Assembly (NCBI GenBank): GCA_017311185.1
Contig: JAESUZ010003530.1
Location: forward strand, 1,054,001-1,118,000
Reading direction: 5' to 3'
Source: Proteles cristata cristata
Lineage: Eukaryota > Chordata > Mammalia > Carnivora > Hyaenidae
DNA length: 64,000 nt
In this document: one piece after another, positions 34,455 to 45,826 of the stretch
Layout: each line of letters begins with the position of its first letter
Position numbering within the stretch: position 1 is the stretch's first letter
Position numbers and translations under genes: made by a program
The notes under the pieces: generated by a model
Seen by the model: the letters and a program-made list of their open reading frames with translations, nothing else
Database searches by the model: none
Told to the model about the DNA's origin: nothing

Positions 34455-34560
34455 GTGCTATTATCTCCATTATTCAGGTGAGAAAAATGAGAGACCAGAG
34501 ACACTGAGTGTCTTGTTCAAGGTCTGGTGGCCAAGCAACAGAATGTGAACTGAAGCATTG
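34455..34560 (-). repeat. MIR SINE fossil
   Basis: 'attatctccattattcagg' and 'cttgttcaaggtctggtggc' match reversed MIR. Confidence 0.6.
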
Positions 34561-34582
34561 TCTTGGCCTCTCCCCTCCTCTT

Positions 34583-34818
34583 CTTTTTATTTATTTAAAA
34601 AAATTTTTTTATTGTTTATTTTTGAGAGAGAGAGAAAGAGAGAGAGCACAAACAGGGGAGGGGTAAAAAGAGAGGGAGGGAGACACAGAACCTGAAGCAG
34701 GCTTTAGGCTCTGAATTATCAGCACAGAGCCTGACATGGGGCCTGAACCCATAGACCCCAGAGATCATATCCTGAGCCGAAGTCAGATGCCTAACCAACT
34801 GAGCCACCCAGGCGCTCA
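34583..34818 (-). mobile_element. Can-SINE
   Basis: Minus-strand full-length copy ending in 'gagccacccaggcgc'. Confidence 0.93.
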
Positions 34819-34894
34819 ATCCACTGCCCCTCCTGCCACCTTCTGATCTGGCTTTTGTTTGAGGCCTTGAAAATACAGAAGTCAATAACATTAT

Positions 34895-35150
34895 TGATGA
34901 TATTAATAGTAATAATAGCTACCATTTATATTATTGATAATAATAATAACAGTTAACATTTATTAAACACTTCGTCTGGGTCAAGCATGGTGCTAAACAC
35001 TTTCTAACCATTATCTCATCTAATCCACATCCAAGCCTCTACGGTAGATGCCACAACATTCCCTCTTTATGGGGAAGAAAATAAGGCACAGGGAGGCTCA
35101 GTCATGTTTTTCAAGGCCACACAGCTAGTCAGTGGACTCGGGGCTGCAGG
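34895..35150 (-). repeat. MIR SINE, nearly full length
   Basis: 'gttaacatttattaaacact', 'cattatctcatctaatccac' and 'aaggccacacagctagtcag' follow reversed MIR. Confidence 0.87.
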
Positions 35151-35897
35151 CTCCCCACAATTCCCTACGCTGTCCCCCAGACGTAGCCCCCCAGGCATCC
35201 TGGGCCTGCCAGCCTGGCTGGGGAAAAAGACATTCCTAGGAATAATCCCACTCTGGTCAGCGCTGCGAGGAAACTTCCCAGAGCCGTCTGCGTGATAATC
35301 TAACCTTCTGAGATCCAGGAGGGGCCTGCTGAGCATCACAGTGCTCCCTGCACAGCCATGTGGGTTGAAACCACGGGGAGTTGGGGGTGTGTGTGTGCAA
35401 GGAGAAGCTCCTGCCTAGGTTCCTAGTCTCCAGAACACAAGGTCATGGGCAAGCTGGAAGATCCCTACCTACAGCCAGTGAGATGCTGCTGCAGAACTTC
35501 TGCTGGCCCCTCGCCTTCCGGGGCTTCTCTCACCTAGTCTGCTCTCCACTCGTCTTTCTCCCTGGTCCCCATGCCGGCTCCAGACACGACACCAGCCCTT
35601 CCAGGAGCCCTGCTCCCTGGAATTTGCCTTAGAATCTCCCCAGAGAGCATGATGTAAGGGAGAGTGTGGGCCGTCTGTCCCCATCAGGACTCCACATTTT
35701 GGGGGAGGGAGGGTTGGGGACATTCAGTCAAAAGGTCACAGTCTGGAGGGGCCACCACGCAGCGTGGCTGTCCTGGTCCCTGATCCATACTGAAGAGTTT
35801 GCTAGGAAGCAGTAACGGACGTGGGAGGCAGATGTAGGAGGTGAAGTTTGCGGCTAGGGAACACCGTGGAAGCTCTCCTTGGTAAAATCCGCGGTTT
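35151..35897. other. Unique intergenic sequence
   Basis: No repeat or gene recognised. Confidence 0.5.
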
Positions 35898-36020
35898 TCA
35901 GACGCTGACAGCTCAGAGTCTGGATCCCGCTTCAGGTTCTGTGTCTCCCCCTCTCTCTGCCCCTCCCTCGTTCGCACTCTCTCTCTTTCTCAAAAATAAA
36001 CAAACATTAAAAAAAAAAAG
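35898..36020 (+). mobile_element. Can-SINE, 5'-truncated
   Basis: Starts at 'cagacgctgacagctcagag', so the whole tRNA-like head with its internal promoter is missing; the CT tract and AAAATAAACAAACATT tail are intact. Confidence 0.9.
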
Positions 36021-36790
36021 AACGAATTCTCTGAAGACAGCCCTTCTCCTGCTGTGTGAAGGGCAGGTGAGCTTACACGTGCCTGCGTGAGTGCCCGTGC
36101 GTCCCCACGTGGGTCGCAGCTTCTCCAGAGAAGCTGCAGAAACAGAGCACCGGCCTGTCTGGCAGCACTTAACGGTTTATGAATAAAATATTAATGCATT
36201 TTATCCATGCACTAACGAATTTCATTAGGAACACAATTAACGCTCTCCTACTCAGACACAACACCTTAGGGATCTAATGAGCAAAAGTGAGGGAGAGCCA
36301 CCTCCCATGGTCTTTCCTAACGACACTCTGGTTTCGGGAGACTCTCTAAATGGGCACCTGTGACAGGGAGCTTGTCCAATTCCCGTGAACAGTTTTAGGA
36401 GCCACATTAGATTCAGAGGAGGTGGGACCCGTTTGTCACTGCGGAGAACAAGTCAGAGATTAGTGTCACGGGGCCGAATGAAAGCACGCCCAGAAATGCC
36501 TGCGTAGTCATGGTCACTCTGGTGCCGCATCACAGCCACACAGCAGCATGCCTGATTTCCTGTGACCTCAGGATTCTTGCTCATTCATTGGTGGTCAGCA
36601 TCATGAGGCCTGCAGCCCGGCTGAACCTTGGGAACCCACCTAGGCATCTCACACAGAGAATTATTCCCTGGGTGCAAAAGACCCCGGGTCCCAGGGGCCG
36701 CCTTCAAATAAATGCGTGGCCCCCCGCGGAAAATGTGCGGGTGGTCCATACTTGGCGTACAGCTATGTAGCTGGCTTGGCTCGTTTTGTT
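36021..36790. other. Unique intergenic sequence with an AT-rich core
   Basis: 36170-36250 holds several ATTAA/TAATG words in otherwise unique sequence. Nothing else recognised. Confidence 0.5.
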
Positions 36791-36794
36791 TTTT

Positions 36795-37165
36795 AATAAA
36801 CTTTATTTCTTAGCACAGTTTCATCATCACGGGTAAATCGAGTGAGAGGGACAGAGACTTCCCACACCCCCCCTGTCGCTACACACACACAGAGCCTCCC
36901 CCAAATTCAACAGCCCCCAACCAGAGTGGTACATTTGCCAAGATCCATGAACCTGACACATCATAATCACCCAAAGTCCAAAGCTTACCTCAGGGTTCAT
37001 TCTCATCCTCGTACATTCTATGGGTTTGGACAACTGTATAAAGACATGTACCCACCATTCTGTCATCATATGAGCAGTTTCAGCGCCCTAAAAATCTCGT
37101 GTTTATATACTGACTTTTTGTCCCACCGAGCTATTCGCTATAAGCTATTTCTCATATCATTAAAT
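36795..37165 (-). mobile_element. L1M LINE fragment
   Basis: 'gagtggtacatttgccaaga', 'ccaaagtccaaagcttacct', 'cgtacattctatgggtttgg' and 'gtttcagcgccctaaaaatc' are a well-known reversed L1M segment. Confidence 0.85.
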
Positions 37166-37169
37166 ATTC

Positions 37170-39240
37170 TCTGAAAAAACAACTTAAGTGGCTGTATTAG
37201 TAGGAGTCCAGGCTAAGCTGGTATGTCAGAGACCCCCAGAGACCCAAGAGAGCTGCATCTCCACAGAGGGGTGCATACTGCATCTCATCTCACAGATGGG
37301 GGTGGGCAGGGTGCCCCAGGGCAGGTCACCCGGGGACGCTGGCTCCTTCCGTCTCGTTTCCCCTTTGTAGTTTATTCGCTGAAGACAGAAGACTGCCCGC
37401 ATTCTGCACGTGTGTCACCAGCCTGAGGTTCTTCTAAACTATGGGACAGTAACGCCCAGTTCTCGGGTCCATCTGTGAGCTGAGCCAGTGCACACAGGGC
37501 CTCAGACGGTGTGCAGCAGAGTGAGTGCTTTTGCTGGAGACTCCTTCTGATTTCAGAGGCTCAGGGGAGAGCAGAGCATACAGTGGTGACCGCAAGCAAA
37601 GGCCTCATGAAGCACAGCTCTTACCTTCTGCAGGCGGCCGTGGGAAAACCCCCGCGCCAGTCTCCCAGAGCTGCCTGACTCCACGCCCAGCAGGGGCAAG
37701 TGCAGGCAGGCCCAGCCCTGATCAGCAGCTGATGGCCTTGTCTTCCCTTCCTTTGCTTAATGGCCCTGGGTATGGACCCAGGCGGAGTACCACCAGGTTT
37801 GAAAACACAAAGAAATTTATGAGAAGGTAGTCATTAAACTATGAGAGCTGCATGGGAGGCAAGGCAATTACCTTCCTAATCATTTTCCTGTCTCTTTACT
37901 TCACCATGAGAAATTCATTTCACCAACTATTAGGCTCAAATTCACTACAGCAGGAAGGAGGCTAGGGAAGGGAGGTGCCTGTGATGCAGCCAATCACCAC
38001 CCCAGCCCCTGTGGAGGGGGGGGGTGGGGGGAGGGGAGACATCCACAAAATCCTCCTTCCGTGGGTAGTTTCCACACTAGGGCTGGGGGCAGGGTGTGGT
38101 ATTAGCTCCTGACACGTTACATGGTTGTTTTCAAATTTTGGAATTACTCTTAGACAATGTCTGTGTGGGCTCCAGCCTGGCTGATGGGGGCCAGAGCGTG
38201 GAGGGGCTTCTCTTCCCTGCCTCTGCACTTGACCCCTTGGCATAGACAGGCGTCTCCTTCTGGGTCTCCCTCCTGCTGGCTCAGCACCCTCCTTACCCTC
38301 GAGTCACCCTATATCCCTGAGCATCACCAGGGGCTCGGAGCCCCACTCCACAGCAGCTGGGCACTGAGTCCCTAGGAGGTATTTTCAGGCGAGAGCCCTC
38401 TCCCTCCCTCCCAGGCCGACAGACTCCCCTGAATGTTTGGGGGCTGCTGCGCATGCAGGAAGCAGCAGGGCTGGGGTAGAAAGAGACAGAGAGTCGCCAT
38501 CCTGGGCCTGAATCCCAGCACTGCCCCTTTTCCTTTCAGGACCTCATATGCCAAAAACAGACTCACTCCTACTCTGACCCCCGTCATGGCACATCCAGAA
38601 CGCTGCTGCCTGTCCTGCGCTCACCGCAGCCCACCCATCCGTCCCCCAGTGAGAGACATCAGGCCTGGCCCAGCTGCCCGACGCCCCAGATGCTCCAGCG
38701 GACCCCGGCAGGCACGCTCCCTTGGGCACACGCAGGAGCTCTCTGGAGCTAGTGTCCCCGGGGCAGGACGGCTGGGCCGTGGGGTGCACGGTGCTGCTGT
38801 GTCTCTACTCACACCAGCACAGCCCAGGAGTTCCCTCGCCTGGCGTTAATCAGCCCCTGATGTTGGCAGATCTTAGGAGGATAACATGACCTCCTGTCAT
38901 TTCCATTCACCTTAGTTACTCATGAGCCTGCATAGCTCTCCCGTCTTGTGGGGACTCTGTGGATGTCACTTGTGAGTGTCCTCTTCAAGGAACATCCAAC
39001 TCAGTGTCCTCTGTCCGTTTTCTTTCAGGGGACCTGTCTTCTGGAGGTTTGGGCAGAACTCCTTGGTGTTGTCTGACTCTAAGTCCCTCGTCAGTTTTAA
39101 ACACTGAAAGTGTCTTTCCCCACTTTTGCTGCATCTCGATTGCCTCTTTTCCATGATGGCCTCTGGGGTCAGAACCTGTGATACAGTCGGTCCATTTGAT
39201 GTTCCTGCCTTACAATTTGTGCTCTCAGACCACGGTTTAG
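37170..39240. other. Intergenic sequence, GC-moderate
   Basis: A G-run at 38008-38036 and a MIR-like piece near 38470-38530 ('gggcctgaatcccagcactg'). No gene recognised. Confidence 0.45.
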
Positions 39241-39244
39241 CAGC

Positions 39245-39440
39245 CCTTCCCCACCTCCAGGTCACAGAGGTATTTTCCTGTATCACATACACACTTTATA
39301 CTGGTCCCACACGCATGCGCTTAGGTCTTCAATCTGTTTCAAGGCTACCTTTGTTACAGGGTGTTAGATACAGATCCCGTTTTACAGCTATCCATATAGT
39401 GATGGACTTTTCCAGCGTCTTCTGCCCAGCTGTTTGTCCT
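39245..39440 (-). mobile_element. L1M LINE fragment
   Basis: 'ttaggtcttcaatctgtttc' and 'cagatcccgttttacagcta' with 'ggacttttccagcgtcttc' resemble the reversed L1 3' region. Confidence 0.6.
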
Positions 39441-39960
39441 GTCCTCTTGATTTGCAAGTCCTGTAATTTTTTTTTTTTTAACTCAGCGGTCTTATTCATT
39501 CAAGCGAACGGTTTGTGTTCCAATAAAAGTAATAGATTAGAAGAGTAGGAGACAGAAGCGGCAGCCTGCTGTTCACACAGATGAACACCAGGGGGCACAC
39601 ATTCTCTTTGTGCTACTTCACATCCCTGAGCTTGATGCTGGACTCTGAACTGCTTTCTCACCCAGAAAATGGGTACAACAGTTAAGAAGATTAATAGAAC
39701 CGCTGCACGTAAAGTGCCTTGGCTGCGCAATTCTTTTGTTCTCCCTGAACAAAGTTTCCATCAATAATGCGTCTTTTGCACTTCTCCTCCGGGGCTGATT
39801 TGAGGCCTTTGTTTTCCTACACACTTGTATTGTCAAGTTGCCCCCACAGCATCCCAGACATAGGAACTGCATCCCCTTCCATGTGAAATATAATGTTTAC
39901 AAGTATACGGGAACCAGATCCAATTACATTTGATTGGTTGAGATAATGTTAGGTAGACAC
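39441..39960. other. Unique intergenic sequence
   Basis: A 14-T run near 39466 and no recognisable gene; MIR-like words around 39640-39720 are too decayed to call. Confidence 0.4.
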
Positions 39961-39975
39961 TTAAAGATTTCTCCA

Positions 39976-40196
39976 CGGAGGGGCACCTGGGTGGCTCAGT
40001 TGGTTAAGTGTCCAACTTTGGCTCAGATCATGATCTCACGGCTCGTGGGTTCGAGACCTGCATTGGGCTCTGTGCGGACAGCTCAGAGCCTGGAGCCTGC
40101 TTCAGATTCTGTGTGTGTCTCTCTCTGCCCCTCCCCTGCTCACACTCTCTCTCTCTCAAAAATAAACACTAAAACTTTTTTAAAGATAAAAATATA
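39976..40196 (+). mobile_element. Can-SINE (felid type)
   Basis: Target-site duplication aaagatttctcca at 39963-39975 and 40197-40209. Confidence 0.95.
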
Positions 40197-40504
40197 AAAG
40201 ATTTCTCCATTGCAATTTTTCTGTGTTGATTTTTTTCCTTCAGGTTTTGAAACATTTTTTTAAAAGGTCTAAAATGTTTTATAAACACTAGCACTCAGCA
40301 GAGGGAACAGCACAGGCTTCTCTAGCTCTGCAACATTACATAATCTTGCGGCTACCATTCACTGTTCTATGTAGACACTGCCTCAGGACAGGCACCTCCC
40401 GCCCTCCTGCGCCCAAGCCCCACCTTCGCATCGTCCTCCTGACAGACCCACCGAGCTCCCCGCCTAGGTCTCCACTTGAGGACGCACAGTATTCTTTTCC
40501 AGGA

Positions 40505-40690
40505 TGACAACCAAGAACGCAAGCCCTGGACCACGCCAGGTGGGTTCAAATGCTTGTTCTGTCATTGACTGGCCGTGACCTTGGGCAAGTTTGTTAACCT
40601 CTGTGCCCATTTTGTAACTTTTAAAATGGGACAGGAGTGATAGCAACCTCGGAAGCGCTGCAGTGACGATCATATGAAAGGAACCCCATG
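40505..40690 (+). repeat. MIR SINE
   Basis: 'gtgggttcaaatgcttgttc', 'ggccgtgaccttgggcaagt' and 'taacctctgtgcc' match MIR. Confidence 0.85.
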
Positions 40691-40775
40691 TGCCAAGTCC
40701 CAGGACAAGCGAGTATCAAATTCCCGTGCGCGGGGATCCCAGTTCTGCTCAAAGAAACAGCCTTTCCTACAGGAT

Positions 40776-40935
40776 GTACCCCGTGTTTCCAAAACTGGCT
40801 CGCTCATAAGAATCACCTGCAAAACAGATTCCCCAGGTGGGTGCTTTGCAGAATCCGATCCTACTGGGCTGGGGTGGAGCCCTGGGGTCTGTGTTCAATC
40901 TCGGTTCTTTAATCTGAATCATACAGTGTTAGGCA
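40776..40935 (+). mobile_element. hAT (MER5/MER20-like) fossil
   Basis: 'aagaatcacctgcaaaacag', 'gattccccaggtgggt' and 'ctgggctggggtggagccct' are typical of this group. Confidence 0.65.
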
Positions 40936-40939
40936 AATT

Positions 40940-41075
40940 ATGGAATCAATTATGGAATCTGTCTGTGCCTCAGTTTCCTCCTGGGTAAAATGAGGATGAG
41001 AGCTACCTAGGTTGCGGTAAGAATGAAGAGAAGAGTGTGTATATTATCCCTGTAAAGTGCCTGGTGCACAGCTTC
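40940..41075 (+). repeat. MIR SINE 3' half
   Basis: 'tgtgcctcagtttcctcctg', 'taaaatgaggatgagagcta' and 'cctgtaaagtgcctggtgca'. Confidence 0.78.
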
Positions 41076-41197
41076 CTTTTCCTGTCTGTCATCTTAGTCT
41101 CAGGCACAAAAACAACAGTTCCTTGGAACAAATCCTTAGTCCACTTTTTTGAAAATTGTTTTTATTCATTTTTTAAAAAAATAAAAACAGCTGTAAG

Positions 41198-41290
41198 GGT
41201 GCCCGGCTGGATCAGTTTGTAGAGCATGAGACTCTTAATCCACATGTTAAACATAGAGCTTGCTTTAAAAAGTATATTAAAGAGAGAGAG
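41198..41290 (+). mobile_element. Old Can-SINE, short
   Basis: 'gggtgcccggctggatcagt' and 'catgagactcttaatccac' are an early carnivore SINE head, with an AG-rich tail. Confidence 0.75.
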
Positions 41291-41754
41291 AGAGAAAGCA
41301 AGCAAGCTGGGGAGAAATGGCTCTAAATTTTCCTGAGTATGACCTTAACTATATCTCGCTGCTCAGTGTCTTGTGAGCCCCCCAGGAGTGCCCAAGGGCA
41401 GCGTGTGGTGTCAGAGCTACATGGCATTGGCAGGAAAGGTTCTAAGTAAAACCCTACATTCTAGCAGTGGATTTGCAAATTTAAAAACTTGAAGAAAAAG
41501 TTTTAAAAAAGCTCTTTTCTTTTTCTACATTAAAGTTTGTAAAGTGGTCGAAGCTCTGATTTAAAGTGGGTTTAGGGAAGAGACCTGGCCTGCTCGTTCT
41601 CTGCCCTCGCTCTTCAGCTCCCATCATCTAGGGCTGCGCTGCAGGGGTCCCCAAACAAGTTTATGTTTAGTCCACTCCTGGATCTCAGATCAAGGATGCA
41701 ACCGTGGTGAGTGATGGTCAGGAAGGGCCTCTGCCGTGTGGGCACCCCTTGGAG

Positions 41755-43325
41755 ACCCTGCCGGCCCCGTTCCAGCAATGAAGTATCACAATAAAGCGAG
41801 TCAATACATGCTTTGGTTTCTCGGTGCATGTAAGTTACGCTCATGATAAACTGTAGTTTAAGTGTACAATAGATTATGTCAAGGAAAAAAACCCAAAGTA
41901 CATAACTAATTTAAAAAATATTTTATTAATACAATAAAATAGTCATTGGGGCGCCTGGGTGGCTCTGTCGGTTGAGTGTCCAACTTTGGCTAAGGTTATG
42001 ATCTCACGATTCATGAGTTCAAGACCCGCATTGGGCTCTGTGCTGACACCTCAGAGGCTGGAGCCTGCTTCAGATTCTGTCTTCCTCTCTCTCTCTTCCC
42101 TCCCCTGCTCACACTCTGTCTCCGTCAAAAACAGATACATTTTTAAAAATAAAAAAAATAAAATAGCCATCATCTGAGCTTTCTGCGAGTCATGTTTTTG
42201 CTGAGGAAGGGTCTCCCCTCAATGTTGACGGCTGCTGACTGAGCCGGGTGCTGGCTGCAGAGGGTTGGGGTGACTGTGGCAGTTTCTGAAAATGAGACAA
42301 CAGCAAAGTTTGCTGCCTTGACCGACTCTTGCTTTCACAAACGACTTCTCTGTAGCACGCCACACTGTCTGACAGCATCTTACCCACAGCAGAACTTCTT
42401 CAAAATGGGCGGTGTCTCTGCACTGTGTCATTAACCAAGCATGTGTGAAATCCTAAATCTTTGTTGCTGCTTCCACAATCTCCAAGCATCATCACCAGGA
42501 GTAGATTCCGGCTCAAGAAACCACCTCCTCGGCTGCTATGTGATGGGGACGGCATCTTCCTTTAAACCCCATGAAGCAACCTCTGCCAGCCGTCACAGGA
42601 CTGGAGTCAGGGCCCTGCGCTGGGTCAGGTCAGGTTCCAGCGTAAGGGGCTGCCGCGGCTGCTCTGACCTTCTCTCCAGATCATCCTACCTTCTTCCGTG
42701 TCAGCAAGAAGGCTGTTCTGCTTTCTTATCACTTGTGTGTGCACTGGAGCGCCACTTTTGTTTCCTTCGAGAACTCTTCCTTTGAGGTCACAGTGTGGCT
42801 GGCTGGAGCGAGAGGCCTTGCTTTTGGCCTGTCTTGGCTATCATCAGCCTTCCTCACCAGGCCTACTCATTTCTCGTTCTTGATTTAAAGCAACAGACGA
42901 AACTCTTCCTTCCCCTTGAACGTGTAGAGGTCGCTCGTTATAAGGGTTATTCGTTGGCCTCTTTTCAATATTTGTGTGTCTCACGGGAGGGAAGGGAGAG
43001 AGGCAGGGAAGGGCCGGGTGGTGGAGCAGTCAGAACACGCACCACGTCTCCAGATGAAGTCCACCACCTTGGACGGGCGCAGTTCCTGGTGGCCCCCAAA
43101 CAAGTACAAGAGTAATATCAGGGCTCACTGACAACAGATCGCTCTCACCAAGAGGATAACGAGAAAGTTGCAAATATTGCCAGAATTACCAAAATGGGAC
43201 AGAGTGAGCAGGTGCTGTTGTAAAAACGGCACCAATATTACACAGGGTCGCCGTAAACCCTCAATTTGTAAAAAAAACAAAAACAAAAACAAAGCAAAAA
43301 AACCCATGGCATCTGAGAAGCACAA
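41755..43325 (-). mobile_element. Tigger-type (pogo/Tc1-mariner) DNA transposon, internally deleted
   Basis: The left part (caataaagcgagtcaatac, ggtttctcggtgcatgtaag, ccatcatctgagctttc, aggagtagattccggctcaa) and the right part (aaggctgttctgctttctta, gaccaaaatggga-type tail, cctcaatttgtaaaaaa) follow Tigger1 read in reverse orientation. The plus strand jumps at about 42535-42555 from the 'aggagtagattcc' region to 'ggcatcttcctttaaacccc', skipping most of the central transposase gene. A Can-SINE (41948-42158) is inserted in the left end. No intact transposase frame remains. Confidence 0.85.
41948..42158 (+). mobile_element. Can-SINE (felid type) in the Tigger element
   Basis: Full-length; flanked by aaaatagtcatt and aaaatagccatc. 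Confidence 0.94.
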
Positions 43326-43689
43326 GAGAAGGCTGTACGTGTGGGTTCTCTGTCCCCAGAGTCTGGTGTCCTGGCTCTGCGTGGGGACCCTCCTCGGACG
43401 GGCCAGCTCCTCCCACCCGGCTGACCCTGTGAACTGCTCCCTCCTCTTTAAAGCCGCTTAAAAGAAGTGTGGAACGGACACAAAGGAGCATCCTGAAAAA
43501 ACCTAAATAGCAACACAACAGACACAGAAATGCTCCGGTGGGGTTAGGATAGGGGATGTGGTTCCAAGCGGCCACTTCCTGACCCCATCCTCCGCTCCGT
43601 CCACCACGCTAAGCTGGAGCCAGCAGCTTACACTCCGGATCCCTCACTGGCAGTTGTCACTCCCTTGGTTTCCCTCATGCTTCTATGCC

Positions 43690-44400
43690 AATTTTCCCTC
43701 TAAAACACACACATGCATGTGTGAGTGCACACTGCTTAGTTTTGCCTGCTTGTATACACGATAGTCACACTGTACGTATTCCTCTGTGGCTTTTTCACTC
43801 AGCACTGCTTTAGATCGGTTCCTCACATTCTAGATCTTGCCGTGGCTGCTCCGGTCCTAACATGGATTCGTGGGTCTGTTCCCGTCTGATGGCTTCTGGG
43901 GTCATCTCCGGGGTGGGTGTGTCTCCAAGGGCGCTGTCTCTGGGGAGGGCCGTCTCTGGGGGAGGGCCGTCTCCAGGGTGGCCATCTCTGGGGGCGCCGT
44001 CTGGGGTGGGGGGCCATCTCCAGGGTCGCCATCTCCAGGCTGCGTTTCTGGCGGTTCCTAACTGTGCCGGGACCCCGCACGTGCCCGCTGGTGCCTGGGT
44101 GCACACGCGTGTGGGTGCGTGCCTAAGCGTGGAGGAGCTGGGAACCAGCATGTGCAGCGTTCACTTCGTGTGGGTGCCGCCGAACTGTCTTCTGGAGTGA
44201 CCGCACCGGCTCACTCACGCTCCTGCCGGCGGTAAGCAAGTGGCCGGTTTGCTCCACACCTTTGCCAGCAGCTGAGGCCGTCAGACTCCAGATCTGCAGC
44301 GGAGGCGGAATGCGACGGTTTGTCAAAGCGGCTCCACTGGCCTCCTCCTCATTGCTGAGGTGGACGGCTTCACGGTCCGCCCTCTCTACTCTCATTAGCA
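43690..44400 (-). mobile_element. L1M LINE fragment with GC-rich insertion
   Basis: 'ggctttttcactcagcactg' on the left and 'ctggagtgaccgcaccggct', 'ccacacctttgccagcagct' on the right read as reversed L1 3' region; the centre is the tandem repeat below. Confidence 0.6.
43905..44045. repeat. GC-rich imperfect minisatellite
   Basis: About seven units of 15-19 bp of the form CC(G/A)TCTCNGGGGNGG. Opposite-strand frames through it encode low-complexity Trp/Pro/Arg-rich peptides and are not genes. Confidence 0.8.
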
Positions 44401-44409
44401 CGGGAACCG

Positions 44410-45239
44410 AAGGCTCCTGAGGTAAGAGGAGAGGTGAACAGATAGGTCCTGATCCCGGCTAAGGCGCCATCCCCCGAGCCTCTTGCAGGCCTTGTGCTAG
44501 AAGCTGGGGGGTGGGGTGTAGGGGGCAGACTGAGGGGAAGAACCCTGATTATCTAGAGGTAGAGACAGACAAGAAGACACGCACATGATCTCCAGTGGAG
44601 TAGCTCAGAGTGCTCTCGAGAGGACGCAGTACCACACAGTGCACGTGGAGGACCCTCGATGGGGGCGGACCAGGGCAGGGAGGTCAGGAGCAGGGTGCAT
44701 GTGGGGCACAGAGCAGGTGTGACCAGAACAGCAGGTGAGAGCAGAGGTCACAGGTGCCGGTGGCAGGCCCAGGGTCCGGCAGGGGACTGCGGGCCTATTC
44801 AGAAGCCTCCGGAAGACCCTGAGGGCCTGGGGCGAGGGAAGTCTGAGCATGAAATCCTGGCTCTGTGTATAGTGGAGATAAACTGGCAGCATAAAGAGCA
44901 GTCGGGTAAAGGGCTACAGGGCCCCCAAGCGAGCGAGGAGAGAGGAGCCCCAGAACGCGCTCTGCAGCCCGAGGCTGCGTGGCGGAGGCGGAGGGAAGGC
45001 AGATGGGAAGCGGCGAAGAGGCAGGGCCTGTGCCGTCGCAGACCCAGCTCTGGGCTCAAATACTTGCTACGTCGCCCAAGAGCCCAAGAGCTGTGTAACC
45101 GGGGCGAGGATTCCTACCCTGGGCGGTTTCTCCTTCTGCAAATGGGTGGGTGCGGGTCTGCGAGTGCTTCCTGGCAGAGCTGCTGCAGGGTGGAGGGAGA
45201 GGAGGAGGAGGAAGGGAAGGGGGAGGGGCAAGAGGGGGA
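44410..45239. other. GC-rich sequence right of the minisatellite
   Basis: A MIR-like piece at 45045-45140 and a GA-rich tract at 45185-45250. The 251-codon plus-strand frame 44659-45414 runs through these and is judged spurious. Confidence 0.5.
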
Positions 45240-45640
45240 GGAGGAGGGCGGCCACGGCGGATCGGGCCACGCGGCCAGCCGGCACACGCTGTGGCAAACC
45301 CGCGCTCGGCTGATGCCGCCAGCCCTCGGCAACGGCCCAGGACAGACACATTCGGGAAGGTTGTGGTCGGGGTTAACACACAACAGGAGCTTCTGCTTAA
45401 CGCCTGATGCATAAGAAAATTAGGCGCGTGGGAGTGAATAAACCCACTACGAGCCTGGCGCGGCCAGAGGCTGGGAACGGCATAACCAGTGGATGCGTAT
45501 CCAAGGACCGCTGGGTCCCGAGAGGAAGGACGGATTACAGACCCGCTCGCGGCCGCGTGGGGAGGTAACAGGGCTGCGTAGCCGCGGCTACAAAGTGCTG
45601 GGACCGGGGGTGCGCCTGAGGGCTGGCTGGGGGCGCCCTC
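45240..45640. promoter_or_regulatory. Probable CpG island just beyond the TXNRD1 3' end
   Basis: By hand count about 38 CpG dinucleotides lie in roughly 420 bp, around four-fifths of the number expected from base composition, against a CpG-poor background. It includes a NotI-type GCGGCCGC near 45549. A MIR-like segment (about 45045-45140) and a GA-rich tract (45185-45250) lie just left. No coding exon is evident inside. Confidence 0.6.
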
Positions 45641-45820
45641 AAGGCCCAGACCCTAAGTGAGCTGAAGAAGGGAATCGGAAAAGCCAGCAGCACTACCACA
45701 CGAACCTCAGCAGCTACTTCCCGTCATGGTCAACACAAACCTGAACTCTGCCTGGCACTCACGCAAGAATCTGGAGGCCGCCGTTCAGTAAGGAGGCACC
45801 CAGCGTGGATATTAATACCT

Positions 45821-45826
45821 TTTAAT
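45821..45826 (-). terminator. TXNRD1: Poly(A) signal ATTAAA of TXNRD1
   Basis: ATTAAA on the minus strand, with cleavage expected 10-30 nt further, near 45812-45795. A second ATTAAA lies upstream at 45884-45879 and could serve as an alternative. No AATAAA was seen in the last few hundred bases of the UTR. Confidence 0.65.

Noticed and set aside
43905..44045. CRISPR-like array
   Set aside because: Units are short, directly abutting and diverged, with no spacers; a mammalian minisatellite.
44659..45414. 251-codon plus-strand open frame
   Set aside because: Runs through a MIR-like segment, a GA-rich tract and a CpG island; the peptide is Arg/Gly/Glu low complexity.
1..45790. First exon of CHST11, the expected next gene
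   Set aside because: I saw no frame resembling its N-terminal cytoplasmic and membrane-anchor sequence; in other mammals it starts about 100 kb beyond TXNRD1.
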